Part shown: positions 7,954-15,429 of the stretch, in pieces
Numbering within the stretch: position 1 is the first letter of the stretch
Layout of the letters: each line of letters starts with the position of its first letter
Origin: CAZSMC01 sp964607755
GTDB taxonomy: Bacteria; Zhuqueibacterota; Zhuqueibacteria; Residuimicrobiales; Krinioviventaceae
Direction: 5' to 3'
NCBI GenBank assembly: GCA_964607755.1
Contig: CAZSMC010000071.1
Span: 1-21,265 of the forward strand
Length of the DNA stretch: 21,265 nt
Position numbers and translations under genes: made by a program
The notes under the pieces: model-generated
Told to the model about the DNA's origin: nothing
Database searches by the model: none
Seen by the model: the letters and a program-made list of their open reading frames with translations, nothing else

Positions 7954-8430
7954 ATGAATCATAAAACGATCAAAAAAAAGCTGCTGCGTTATCTGGATGA
8001 CGAATTGCCGCAAAGGGAACGCAGCGAAATCGACGCACACCTGCAAGATTGCCAGGCCTGCCGGGAAGATTTCAAGTATTTTAAAACGCTATGGCAGCCT
8101 GACAATCCTGTCGAACCGGTCATTCCACCACCGTTTCTTTGGACGCGCATTTCTACGCGGTTGAAAGAAGAAACGAAGCGCAGCTTTGCCATCAAAGCTA
8201 AAAATAAACTGCCGGCTGTGTTGCGTCCTGTGATGACAGCGGTCGTGCTGCTTTTTACGGTTTGGGCTGGAATACAGTTGGGAAATTTTATGACCATACC
8301 GTTGTCAGATCAGTCCGACTTTGCACAACAAACAGCAGATTCTTTTGGTTTGAATTATTTTGAGGTTTTGCCGCCGGGTTCTCCTGACATACGGATATTG
8401 GCATTAATCGAAAGCGAGACACAAGAATGA
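7954..8430 (+). CDS. Zinc-finger (zf-HC2) membrane anti-sigma factor
   Basis: 158 residues. The cytoplasmic N-terminus has the anti-sigma zinc signature H29-x3-C33-x2-C36 (HLQDCQACRE) after the usual RYLDDELP helix. One membrane segment covers about residues 88-108 (VMTAVVLLFTVWAGIQLG), followed by a short periplasmic tail of about 50 residues. It should hold the upstream ECF sigma factor at the inner membrane and release it on a periplasmic signal. It overlaps the downstream Spy-like gene by ATGA, so the two are translationally coupled. An AAGGAC site precedes the ATG. Only the N-terminal third is diagnostic; the periplasmic tail is not recognisable. Confidence 0.9.
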   Translation: MNHKTIKKKLLRYLDDELPQRERSEIDAHLQDCQACREDFKYFKTLWQPDNPVEPVIPPPFLWTRISTRLKEETKRSFAIKAKNKLPAVLRPVMTAVVLLFTVWAGIQLGNFMTIPLSDQSDFAQQTADSFGLNYFEVLPPGSPDIRILALIESETQE

Positions 8431-8921
8431 ATAAAAAACTTTTCATATTGATCATCATTGTTACCCTGATAAATCTGAGCGCACTGGGCACAATGATCTA
8501 TCAAAGCTGGATAAAACCGCAAAGCCCGTGCCCTGGCGTGCGTGAATTACGCTTTGAACAAGTCAAACGTGAACTGGATTTAACCGCGACACAAATCAAA
8601 AGCTTTGAGGAAATCCGCCGTGCATTTCACTCCAAAATGGATTCTTTAAATCAGGTATTGGAAGGACTCAATAATCAATTGCTGCAGGAAATCTGGCAGC
8701 CGCACCCACAGGATGGTCGTATCGATACCTTGCTGAATCAGATCAGCCAGCTCCAAATGGAATCTCAACATCTGGTCATCTGGCACTTTTACAAATTCAA
8801 AAAAGTATTAACACCAGACCAATGGCAAAAGTTTTACAGCATTGTTTCTGAGCGTTTTCGCAATATGAGAAGAGTCGCAGGGTCAAGGCGCACGGTCTCT
8901 GTCAAAGAGGATCAGGAATGA
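8427..8921 (+). CDS. Spy/CnrX-like periplasmic metal or stress sensor
   Basis: 164 residues. An N-terminal membrane anchor or uncleaved signal (about residues 4-25) precedes an all-helical domain. Two LTxxQ motifs, LTATQ (52-56) and LTPDQ (128-132), are the signature of the Spy/CpxP and heavy-metal-resistance (CnrX/ZraP) families. Possible metal ligands are His68, Met71, His93, Met111, His115 and His120; HLVIWH sits just before the second LTxxQ, about where CnrX has a His/Met ligand pair. In CnrYXH such a protein senses metal and relieves the anti-sigma factor, and the order sigma, anti-sigma, sensor here is compatible with that role. A general envelope chaperone like Spy is the alternative. 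The start overlaps the anti-sigma stop by ATGA. Confidence 0.82.
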   Translation: MNKKLFILIIIVTLINLSALGTMIYQSWIKPQSPCPGVRELRFEQVKRELDLTATQIKSFEEIRRAFHSKMDSLNQVLEGLNNQLLQEIWQPHPQDGRIDTLLNQISQLQMESQHLVIWHFYKFKKVLTPDQWQKFYSIVSERFRNMRRVAGSRRTVSVKEDQE

Positions 8922-8930
8922 ACATGAAAT

Positions 8931-9515
8931 ATGCTAAATTATTTACAAATCGCTTTTCAAAACCGGCCAGAGCTGGACCGTATTAACCGGCAGATCAAAG
9001 CCCAGCAGGCAAATATAAATATTGCCCGCAGTGAGTATTTACCGACTATTTCTCTGGACGGCAGTTATAATTATGCCGGAGATACAATGTCGGAGATGAA
9101 TTCATCTTCTTACATTGGCATGAGTTTAAACCTGCCGCTGTTCAGCGGTTTTGGCCGGCCGGCGCGGGTAAAGCAAGAAAATTTGACGATGCAGAACCTG
9201 ATCCGGCAGCAGGAGAGTCTTCGTCAACAAATAAGCCTGGACGTTTGGAACGCACATCTGCAGGTAAAGGAAGCAGCCGAACGGGTACTTTCTTCGCGTA
9301 TTTTTTATGAAAACGCACTGGAGAGCCGCGATATCGCTGAAGGCGAATACCGTGAAGGCGTGGGTTCCATGCTAAATGTGATCGATGCTCAGACAGCGTT
9401 TGTGGATGCAGAACAGACATTAATTCAAGCCCTTGCGGATTATCAGATTGCTCTTGCTGAACTGGATCGTGCAACCGGCGTTATTCATCGGCAGGATGAT
9501 CAATCGGCAAGATGA
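8931..9515 (+). CDS. Truncated TolC-family outer-membrane efflux protein (C-terminal half only)
   Basis: 194 residues against 400 or more in the family. The sequence matches the second structural repeat: a helix start FQNRPELDRINRQIKAQQA, LPTISLDGSYNYAG (strand), GMSLNLPLFSGFGRPARV (strand/turn), then a long helix and GVGSMLNVIDAQTAFVDAEQ near the end. The first repeat and any signal peptide are missing, so as read the product could not reach the outer membrane. An ATG just upstream (8924 or 8930) in another frame reads MKYAKLFTNRF and stops, so it may be the original start cut off by a deletion or frameshift. It lies 9 bases after the sensor gene and before the MacA-like adaptor, where a working channel is expected. 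Probably a pseudogene; export through another TolC is likely. Confidence 0.8.
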   Translation: MLNYLQIAFQNRPELDRINRQIKAQQANINIARSEYLPTISLDGSYNYAGDTMSEMNSSSYIGMSLNLPLFSGFGRPARVKQENLTMQNLIRQQESLRQQISLDVWNAHLQVKEAAERVLSSRIFYENALESRDIAEGEYREGVGSMLNVIDAQTAFVDAEQTLIQALADYQIALAELDRATGVIHRQDDQSAR

Positions 9516-9547
9516 TTCAAGTTCAAATCAAACATAATACTTGTTCA

Positions 9548-9576
9548 GGGTTGAATATATTTGTGTCAACCCTTTT
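9548..9576 (+). terminator. Hairpin with short T-run between truncated tolC and adaptor gene
   Basis: GGGTTGA (9548-9554) and TCAACCC (9566-9572) pair over 7 bases around an 11-base loop, followed by TTTT. It resembles a weak intrinsic terminator or attenuator inside the efflux cluster. It could also stabilise an mRNA end. The T-run is short, so efficiency is uncertain. Confidence 0.5.
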
Positions 9577-9617
9577 GCCGCCAAATGATTCTGTCATAGT
9601 GAAAGGATAAAAATAAA

Positions 9618-10670
9618 ATGAAAAAAATATATATCGGAGCTGGCGTTATCATTGTTTTGACTGCAGTTATTTTGCTGGGCAATTCTATGCTGCAAAAAAG
9701 CAATGATTCTGACAGTGCCTTAAAAACCGCCGTGGTCACTCGCCGCGATATTGGTTCCAGTGTGCTGGCGACCGGTATTATCAAACCCATGGTCGGCGCC
9801 GAAGTGAGGGTGGGTTCGCGGGTATCGGGTCTGGTTAAAAATATTTACGCCAATGTGGGCGATGTTGTCAAAAAAGGGCAGATTATTGCCGAACTGGAAC
9901 CATCGGAATTGCAGGCCAAATATAATCAGGCGCATGCAAACTGGCAGAATGCCGTTGCTAATTTCGAATATGCCAAACTGGACCTGCAGCGGCAAAAGTC
10001 ATTGCTTGAACAAAATTACATCTCTCAAAACCAACTTGACGTTGCGGAAAAATCCTTTGCCGTGAACAAGGCGCAGTTAGAACAGGCACGGGCTAATCTG
10101 GAATTTGCCAAGGTTCAACTGGACTATACCAAAATAACCGCGCCGATTGCCGGGATTGTGGCATCGGTATCGACCCAGGAAGGCGAGACCGTGGCCGCCA
10201 GTTTTGCCGCGCCGACGTTTGTGACAATTATTGATCTGAACCGCCTGGAGGTGCAGACTTTTGTGGATGAGACTGACATTGGCCGAATTCAGGAAGGACA
10301 AACGGCCACTTTTACAGTGGATACCTATCCGGACACCGATTTCGCGGGGGTGGTGACGGCGATCTATCCCAAAGCGGTGATTCAGGACAATGTGGTGAAC
10401 TATATTGTCACATTGAAAATTACCGATCATAAAAACAAAAAGCTGCGCCCCGAAATGACCGCTAATGTGACGATCCGGCTGGAAACACGCAAAGATGTTC
10501 TGACCATTCCGCTCGCTGCTATTTATAGAGAACGTGGCGAACGCTTTGTCACTGTGCTGCAAGGCGATCAGCGTGAACCGCGAAAAGTGAAAACCGGCTG
10601 GACCAGCGACGGTTTGATCGAAATTACAGACGGACTGAAAGAAGGCGAAAAAATTGTTATTTCTGAGTAA
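9618..10670 (+). CDS. MacA/HlyD-type periplasmic adaptor (membrane fusion protein)
   Basis: 350 residues with an N-terminal membrane anchor (about residues 3-22). The order is typical of RND/ABC adaptors: a lipoyl half-motif GSRVSGLVKNIYANVGDVVKKGQII (quoted in part: VGSRVSGLVKNIY), a helical hairpin of about 95 residues (AKYNQAHANWQNAV to ANLEFAKVQL), the second lipoyl half (DYTKITAPIAGIVASV), a beta-barrel (LEVQTFVDETDIGRIQEGQ) and a membrane-proximal domain (IPLAAIYRERGERFVTVLQG). It should link the MacB-like inner-membrane pump encoded downstream to an outer-membrane channel. An AAAGGA site precedes the ATG, and the ATPase gene follows by 17 bases. The substrate cannot be read. Intact, unlike the tolC gene before it. 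Confidence 0.92.
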   Translation: MKKIYIGAGVIIVLTAVILLGNSMLQKSNDSDSALKTAVVTRRDIGSSVLATGIIKPMVGAEVRVGSRVSGLVKNIYANVGDVVKKGQIIAELEPSELQAKYNQAHANWQNAVANFEYAKLDLQRQKSLLEQNYISQNQLDVAEKSFAVNKAQLEQARANLEFAKVQLDYTKITAPIAGIVASVSTQEGETVAASFAAPTFVTIIDLNRLEVQTFVDETDIGRIQEGQTATFTVDTYPDTDFAGVVTAIYPKAVIQDNVVNYIVTLKITDHKNKKLRPEMTANVTIRLETRKDVLTIPLAAIYRERGERFVTVLQGDQREPRKVKTGWTSDGLIEITDGLKEGEKIVISE

Positions 10671-10687
10671 ATAAAAGGAAACTGATT

Positions 10688-11440
10688 ATGAATAAAACCA
10701 TTATTCAAGCGCGAAATTTGTCCAGGATTTACGGCAAAGAAAGCGGCGCGCAAGTGGCGGCTGTAAATGATGTTTCGCTGGACATCCGCCAGGGTGAATT
10801 TGTCGCGATCATGGGCGCGTCCGGATCCGGTAAATCGACTTTGATGAATTTATTAGGCTGCCTTGATAAACCCACTACCGGCGCGATACAGCTTGACGGC
10901 AGCGATGTCGGGGCATTGAACGATGAGCAATTGGCGGGAATCCGCAACCAAAAAATCGGATTTGTTTTTCAGTCATTTAATTTATTGCCCCGCACCAATG
11001 CGCTGGAAAACGTGGAACTGCCGCTGATCTATTCGGATAAACAGAATATTACCCAACTGGCCAAAGAGGCACTGACCGCCGTCGGTCTGGCTGACCGTAT
11101 TGACCATCATCCGGGCGAACTTTCCGGCGGACAGCAGCAACGGGTTGCCATAGCCCGGGCGCTGGTCAATGATCCGGAAATTATTTTTGCTGATGAACCC
11201 ACAGGCAACCTGGATACCCGTTCCGGTCTGGAAATTATTGCATTATTTACTGAACTCAACAATTCCGGACGCACTATTGTGCTGGTGACCCATGAACCGG
11301 ATATTGCCGCGCATGCCGGACGCATTATTCAAATCGCTGACGGTAAGATAGTTGCAGAAAAAGAAAATAAAAATCCGGTCAATGCCAAACATGAATTGGA
11401 AAAAATTTCTGCAACGGAGGTTAAAGATGAAAACGAATAG
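10688..11440 (+). CDS. MacB/LolD-type ABC transporter ATPase
   Basis: 250 residues, a complete nucleotide-binding domain: Walker A GASGSGKST (43-51), Q-loop VFQSFNLLP (93-101), signature LSGGQQQR (145-152), Walker B IIFADE (165-170), and switch His202 in VLVTHE. The FNLLPRTNALENVELPLIY stretch is characteristic of the MacB/LolD/FtsE-like (MacB) branch. In MacB proper the ATPase is fused to the permease; here it is a separate gene followed by two permeases. The 3' end (EVKDENE) overlaps the first permease by 14 bases and contains that gene's ribosome site. Confidence 0.94.
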   Translation: MNKTIIQARNLSRIYGKESGAQVAAVNDVSLDIRQGEFVAIMGASGSGKSTLMNLLGCLDKPTTGAIQLDGSDVGALNDEQLAGIRNQKIGFVFQSFNLLPRTNALENVELPLIYSDKQNITQLAKEALTAVGLADRIDHHPGELSGGQQQRVAIARALVNDPEIIFADEPTGNLDTRSGLEIIALFTELNNSGRTIVLVTHEPDIAAHAGRIIQIADGKIVAEKENKNPVNAKHELEKISATEVKDENE

Positions 11441-12644
11441 ACTTTTTAAAATTGCTTACATCGGACTGGGAAGAAACAAACTGCGCACATTTTTGATGAT
11501 GATCGGCATCGTCATTGGCATAACCGCGTTGACGCTCATTGTTTCGGCCGGTTTAGGCGCGCAAAATCGGGTGATGGACCGGGTGAAAAAGTTCGGTCTG
11601 CACAGCATGATGGTGTTTGCCGGCGGTGGCAGAGAGATGGGACAACCAGCCGGCGAAGGGCCAACAACCACTTTGACACTGCGGGATGCTGAAGCGATCA
11701 AGCGCGAAGTGAACGCCATTGAGGACGTGGCGCCCTTTAACCGCAAGGGTAATGCGGAAATCAAATATTTGAGCAATTCGACAACCGCTGCTGTTTTTGG
11801 CATTACACCGTCCTGGGCGTATGTGTGGGACTGGGATGTACAGTCCGGCGACTTTATTTCGCAAACGGATATGGATCATTTGAATCGTGTCTGCCTGGTA
11901 GGCCCCACGGTGCGGAAAGAACTTTTTGGCGATGAAAATCCCGTCGGACAGCAACTTCGCATCGGCAATGTGCAGTTCGAGGTCAAAGGCGTGATGCAGC
12001 CCAAAGGCACAAGTCCCGGTGGCGGTGATATGGACAACCGGATCAATATTCCACTCACGACTTTTATGCGCCGGGTGGCGAATGTGGATTACATCTTTGC
12101 GATAAAAATTCTCTTGACCTCCGCCAGCGAAATGGACCAGGCGGCTGAAAACATCACAGCCATGTTGCGTGAACGTCACGTTATTTCGCCGGGCATGCCG
12201 GATGATTTCCGGATCGTAACCCCGGACGAGGTGACGGAATTTGCCGGGAAAGTAGCTGGTACCTTTAATATTTTCCTGGCATTGGTTGCCGGTATTGCGC
12301 TCATCGCCGGAGGCGTTGTCGTTGCCAATATCATGTTGATTTCTGTAAATGAACGGAAAAAAGAGATCGGTTTGCGCAAGGCCCTGGGCGCTCGCAGTAA
12401 AGACATCAAACTACAATTTTTAGTCGAAGCCGCAACCGTTACATTAGCCGGCGGCATCCTGGGCATCATTCTGGGTGGAATCGGCGCCAGGATTTTACAA
12501 ATCATCACCGGTATGCCGGTGTCGGTGTCCTGGGAAGCGATTGCACTTGGCGTTGTTTCCTCCAGTCTGGTAGGTATTATCGCCGGTATGCAGCCAGCCA
12601 GCCGCGCATCTAAATTGCAGCCGGTAGAATCGTTAAGGTCTTGA
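11427..12644 (+). CDS. MacB/FtsX-type ABC permease, first of pair
   Basis: 405 residues from the ATG at 11427, chosen because GGAGG lies 7 bases upstream and the protein then begins MKTNRLFKIAYIGLGRNKLR, the usual cytoplasmic start of the family; an ATG at 11352 would add 25 residues without similarity. TM1 is about residues 22-42. A large periplasmic domain follows (about 45-270; VGPTVRKELFGDENPVGQ is the usual MacB core-domain motif), then three C-terminal membrane segments with the FtsX signature NIMLISVNERKKEIGLRKALGA (quoted in part: RKKEIGLRKALGA) and the ending PASRASKLQPVESLR. It overlaps the ATPase gene. With the second permease it probably forms a heterodimer. Confidence 0.92.
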   Translation: MKTNRLFKIAYIGLGRNKLRTFLMMIGIVIGITALTLIVSAGLGAQNRVMDRVKKFGLHSMMVFAGGGREMGQPAGEGPTTTLTLRDAEAIKREVNAIEDVAPFNRKGNAEIKYLSNSTTAAVFGITPSWAYVWDWDVQSGDFISQTDMDHLNRVCLVGPTVRKELFGDENPVGQQLRIGNVQFEVKGVMQPKGTSPGGGDMDNRINIPLTTFMRRVANVDYIFAIKILLTSASEMDQAAENITAMLRERHVISPGMPDDFRIVTPDEVTEFAGKVAGTFNIFLALVAGIALIAGGVVVANIMLISVNERKKEIGLRKALGARSKDIKLQFLVEAATVTLAGGILGIILGGIGARILQIITGMPVSVSWEAIALGVVSSSLVGIIAGMQPASRASKLQPVESLRS

Positions 12645-12658
12645 AAAAGTAATGCCCG

Positions 12659-12718
12659 TGAAACACGCAGAATACACGAAAAAACATTTCGTGTGTTTTT
12701 GTGTGTTTCGTGGTCGTC
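12659..12718 (+). repeat. Short CACGAAA/TTTCGTG repeat with hairpin between permease genes
   Basis: The 82-base gap between the two permeases is filled with purine/pyrimidine-biased copies of CACGAAA, TTTCGTG and GTGTGTTT. ACACGAAA (12674-12681) and TTTCGTGT (12687-12694) form an 8-base perfect stem with a 5-base loop. The string resembles a small interspersed repeat seen in many environmental genomes (from memory). It leaves the second permease without a ribosome site, and its reading frame stays open in phase with that gene. Confidence 0.55.
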
Positions 12719-12726
12719 AAAATATT

Positions 12727-13950
12727 ATGAAAATAGCACGCAGTATAAAAATATCACGCAAACAGCTTCTGGTGCATAAAATGCGCACCGTCCTGGCGCT
12801 GATCGGCATCATCATCGGTGTTTCTGCAGTGATTGTCATGGTCGCTATCGGCAAGGGGGCGCAAAATGAAGTATTGAGCAAAATCAAGGCCATGGGTACC
12901 AACCTGATCATCGTCAATGCCGGACAGGTGCGGAAATCGCCCGGGCGTATGCAGATTCGCGGCACAGTGACCACATTGCGGCTTGAAGATGCCAAAGCCC
13001 TGCAGCGGGCAATACCGCAGATCGATCGCGCTGCGCCGGTGCAAAGCAAAAAGATGCAGGTCAAGTTTGGTCATTTAAACACGAATACCACCATCGTGGG
13101 AACCAGTGTTGAATTTCCCGACGTTCGCAATTTTCGTACTGAAAAAGGGTACTTTTTTAGTGAAGAAGAAAATCGCGCCTCGCGGCGGGTCGCGGTTTTG
13201 GGACAAACCATCGTCAACAATCTATTTGACGGTGCCAATCCCGTCGGCGAGACGATCCGCATCGGCAGAGTTCCGTTTCTGGTTATCGGCGTCATGGAAG
13301 CCAAAGGCGTTGATCTGAACGGCGTTGACCAGGATGACCAGATATTTATTCCCATTAAAACAGCCCTGCGCCGGGTGTTTAATCAGGATTATATTGCTTC
13401 AATCAATATTCAGGTGGTGAGTCAGGATAAAATGGCCGCAGCGCAACAGCAAATCAGACAAGTGCTGCGTGAACGGCATCGTCTTGATAAAGGCGACAAG
13501 CCGGACGATTTCACTATTCAGAGCCAGACCGAATTGCTGGAGACTCAGCGCGAGACCACCGGCACCTTTACCGCCCTGATTACCAGCATCGCCGGCATTT
13601 CGCTGCTGGTGGGAGGCATCGGCATTCTGGCTATCATGCTGATTGCCATCCGCGAGCGAACCAATGAAATCGGACTGCGCATGGCAGTCGGCGCCAGCCG
13701 TAAGGATATTTCTGTTCAGTTTGTTTTAGAAGCCGCTATGCTGAGTATCGGCGGTGGTGTGATGGGTATATTCATCGGCATCATTGTATCTATGATGATT
13801 GCGGTTGGAACGGAATGGGCGATCAGTATTTCACTGCCTTCAATGATGTATTCATTTACCTTTTCGTTGCTGATCGGCCTGTTTTTCGGTGTCTATCCGG
13901 CGCGCAAAGCCGCCCGACTCGATCCTATTATTGCCTTACAGAATGAATGA
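12727..13950 (+). CDS. MacB/FtsX-type ABC permease, second of pair
   Basis: 407 residues from the ATG at 12727, chosen because MKIARSIKISRKQLLVHKMR is the typical N-terminus; an in-frame ATG at 12652 would add 25 residues encoded by a repeat. TM1 is about residues 22-42 (TVLALIGIIIGVSAVIVMVA), then the periplasmic MacB core (VLGQTIVNNLFDGANPVGET), then three C-terminal membrane segments with AIRERTNEIGLRMAVGAS and the ending PARKAARLDPIIAL. Similar in layout to the preceding permease but clearly diverged, so a heterodimer with the separate ATPase is likely. No Shine-Dalgarno sequence is visible before 12727. The stop overlaps a possible ATG of the half-permease gene. Confidence 0.92.
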   Translation: MKIARSIKISRKQLLVHKMRTVLALIGIIIGVSAVIVMVAIGKGAQNEVLSKIKAMGTNLIIVNAGQVRKSPGRMQIRGTVTTLRLEDAKALQRAIPQIDRAAPVQSKKMQVKFGHLNTNTTIVGTSVEFPDVRNFRTEKGYFFSEEENRASRRVAVLGQTIVNNLFDGANPVGETIRIGRVPFLVIGVMEAKGVDLNGVDQDDQIFIPIKTALRRVFNQDYIASINIQVVSQDKMAAAQQQIRQVLRERHRLDKGDKPDDFTIQSQTELLETQRETTGTFTALITSIAGISLLVGGIGILAIMLIAIRERTNEIGLRMAVGASRKDISVQFVLEAAMLSIGGGVMGIFIGIIVSMMIAVGTEWAISISLPSMMYSFTFSLLIGLFFGVYPARKAARLDPIIALQNE

Positions 13951-14024
13951 GCCGGAGCCATCGGATAGATTTTGTTATACAAATTGGAAAATATTTTATA
14001 GCGGACTATTACATGGGAAAATTT

Positions 14025-14507
14025 ATGAGTTCTACAACTATCATCATCAATGTTTTGGCGTTAATCATGTTAATCATTGCATTTATCAAAGATCGCAGCC
14101 GCGCCTGGAAGGCTCTGCGCATGGCAGGGCGTTCGTTTCTGAGGATTCTGCCGACCATTTTAACGGTCGTGGTTTTGATGGGGCTCATCGTTGGTCTCAT
14201 CACTCCTGATAAACTGGCCCAATGGCTGGGAGGAAAATCCGGTGTGACGGGCGTGTTGTTAACCGGCATGGCGGGAGCCGTGCTGCACATTCCCTCCCTG
14301 ATCGCGTTTCCCATGGCCGGCTCCCTGTTGCGCAGCGGCGCTTCTGTAACGATTATTGCCACTTTTGTGGCTACGCTGACGATGATCGGGGTCGTTACTT
14401 TTCCGCTGGAAGTCAAAGAGTTAAGCAAACGGTTCGCATTGTTGCGGAATGGGATCAGTTTTATTTTTGCGCTGGCGCTCGGCGTGTTGATGGGGGTGAT
14501 TTTATGA
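14025..14507 (+). CDS. Half-permease A, ArsP/YraQ-like (COG0701-type) predicted permease
   Basis: 160 residues from the ATG at 14025, preferred because a GGGAAAA site precedes it and the protein starts directly with its first membrane segment (TTIIINVLALIMLIIAFI); upstream in-frame ATGs at 13947 (ATGA overlap with the permease stop) and 14013 are alternatives. About four to five membrane segments follow. The segment GMAGAVLHIPSLIAFPMAGS resembles one half of the two-fold pseudo-repeat of DUF318/ArsP-like permeases, some of which export organoarsenicals. It overlaps half-permease B by ATGA, so the two are probably made in equal amounts and form one transporter. The substrate is not readable. 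Confidence 0.82.
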   Translation: MSSTTIIINVLALIMLIIAFIKDRSRAWKALRMAGRSFLRILPTILTVVVLMGLIVGLITPDKLAQWLGGKSGVTGVLLTGMAGAVLHIPSLIAFPMAGSLLRSGASVTIIATFVATLTMIGVVTFPLEVKELSKRFALLRNGISFIFALALGVLMGVIL

Positions 14508-15049
14508 GTGTACAGTCCAAAAATCCATGGAAAGAATGGCTTGTTCTGATCATTTTGCTGATCATCACCGCGCTTGTTGCCATACTCTTTCCGGCACATC
14601 GTTCCTCGATACTGAAAGAATCCTGGTCATTAGGCAGAGAGATGCTGATGATTTTGCCGGCAGTATTCATACTAATGGGGTTGTTCTCGGTGTGGATTTC
14701 ACGCGATATGGTGGTCAGGCATTTGGGACAAACATCCGGTATTCGCGGCGTGGCTCTGGCGCTGCTGTTTGGCGCCACCCCGACCGGGCCGCTATATGTT
14801 GCCTTTCCCATCGCCGCCGCACTGCGGCAAAAAGACGCCCGTCTGTCCAACATCGTTATCTTTCTCACAGCCTGGGCCTGTATTAAACTGCCCCAGGAGA
14901 TGGTGGAATTAGAATTTCTGGGGGCACGGTTTATGATAACCCGGCTCGTATTGACCAGTACATTTGCCATTTTAACGGGCCTGATCATTGAAAAGATACT
15001 CGACCGGCAAAAAACATTGCCGAAAAATATGAAAGGAGATAACTCGTGA
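14504..15049 (+). CDS. Half-permease B, ArsP/YraQ-like predicted permease
   Basis: 181 residues from the ATG at 14504, which overlaps the stop of half-permease A by four bases. Four or five membrane segments (WLVLIILLIITALVAILF, MLMILPAVFILMGLFSVWI, a central FGATPTGPLYVAFPIAAAL segment, and FMITRLVLTSTFAILTGLII). The AFPIAAALRQKDARLSN stretch aligns by eye with AFPMAGSLLRSGASVTI of half-permease A, consistent with a full-length permease split into two homologous halves. The downstream cupin gene overlaps the end by GTGA, so the three genes form a coupled set. Confidence 0.83.
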   Translation: MSVQSKNPWKEWLVLIILLIITALVAILFPAHRSSILKESWSLGREMLMILPAVFILMGLFSVWISRDMVVRHLGQTSGIRGVALALLFGATPTGPLYVAFPIAAALRQKDARLSNIVIFLTAWACIKLPQEMVELEFLGARFMITRLVLTSTFAILTGLIIEKILDRQKTLPKNMKGDNS

Positions 15050-15357
15050 AAGTCTTTAATTTGAAAACCATGCCCTCTTTTCCCTATGAGCAACGGGATA
15101 AAAATGTGTTCTATCGCTCGCCGGAATTCAAAGCTCGTATCATCGAATTACCGCCAGGCGGTTCCATGCCGGATTGCGACATGGACTCTTTTGTCGTGTT
15201 TACCGTTATCCAGGGAACGGCGACAGTGAATGTCAACGGAAAAGAAAGCCGTCTCCAGTCCGGTGAGTGTCTGATAACCGAACCAGCCGTTTTGTCTATG
15301 AAGACGCAAAGCGGGGTCAAGATTATGGGACTGCAAATCACCAAGAAAACGGAATAA
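15046..15357 (+). CDS. Small cupin-domain protein without metal-binding histidines
   Basis: 103 residues. The start is GTG at 15046, with AAAGGAG 8 bases upstream and a four-base overlap with half-permease B. The fold is a single conserved beta-barrel: IIELPPGGSMPDCDMDSFVVF, VIQGTATVNVNGKESRLQSGE and CLITEPAVLSMKT (quoted in parts). The two classical cupin motifs (G-x5-H-x-H and G-x5-P-x-G-x2-H) keep their glycines and turns but contain no histidine; the first has DCDMD instead. It is therefore not a standard metal dioxygenase. It may be a small-molecule or thiol-binding partner of the permease pair. Role unknown. Confidence 0.82.
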   Translation: MKVFNLKTMPSFPYEQRDKNVFYRSPEFKARIIELPPGGSMPDCDMDSFVVFTVIQGTATVNVNGKESRLQSGECLITEPAVLSMKTQSGVKIMGLQITKKTE

Positions 15358-15429
15358 TTCAAATAAAATGTACTGTTAACGTACTTTTCTATTGGCTGAA
15401 AGAAATTTTCAAGTGAAAAGTGAACAGTT

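Noticed and set aside
11352..11426. Earlier start for the first permease
   Set aside because: It would overlap the ATPase by about 90 bases, and a good GGAGG site precedes 11427.
12652..12726. Earlier start for the second permease
   Set aside because: The extra 25 residues are encoded by a simple repeat and do not resemble the family N-terminus, whereas the ATG at 12727 does. Kept as a finding because the frame is open.
13947..14024. Earlier start of half-permease A with ATGA overlap
   Set aside because: The added residues are not membrane-like and no ribosome site is present; it remains possible through translational coupling.
15375..15389. Near-palindrome GTACTGTTAACGTAC as an operator
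   Set aside because: It is asymmetric by one base, single-copy, and has no regulator gene nearby to link it to.
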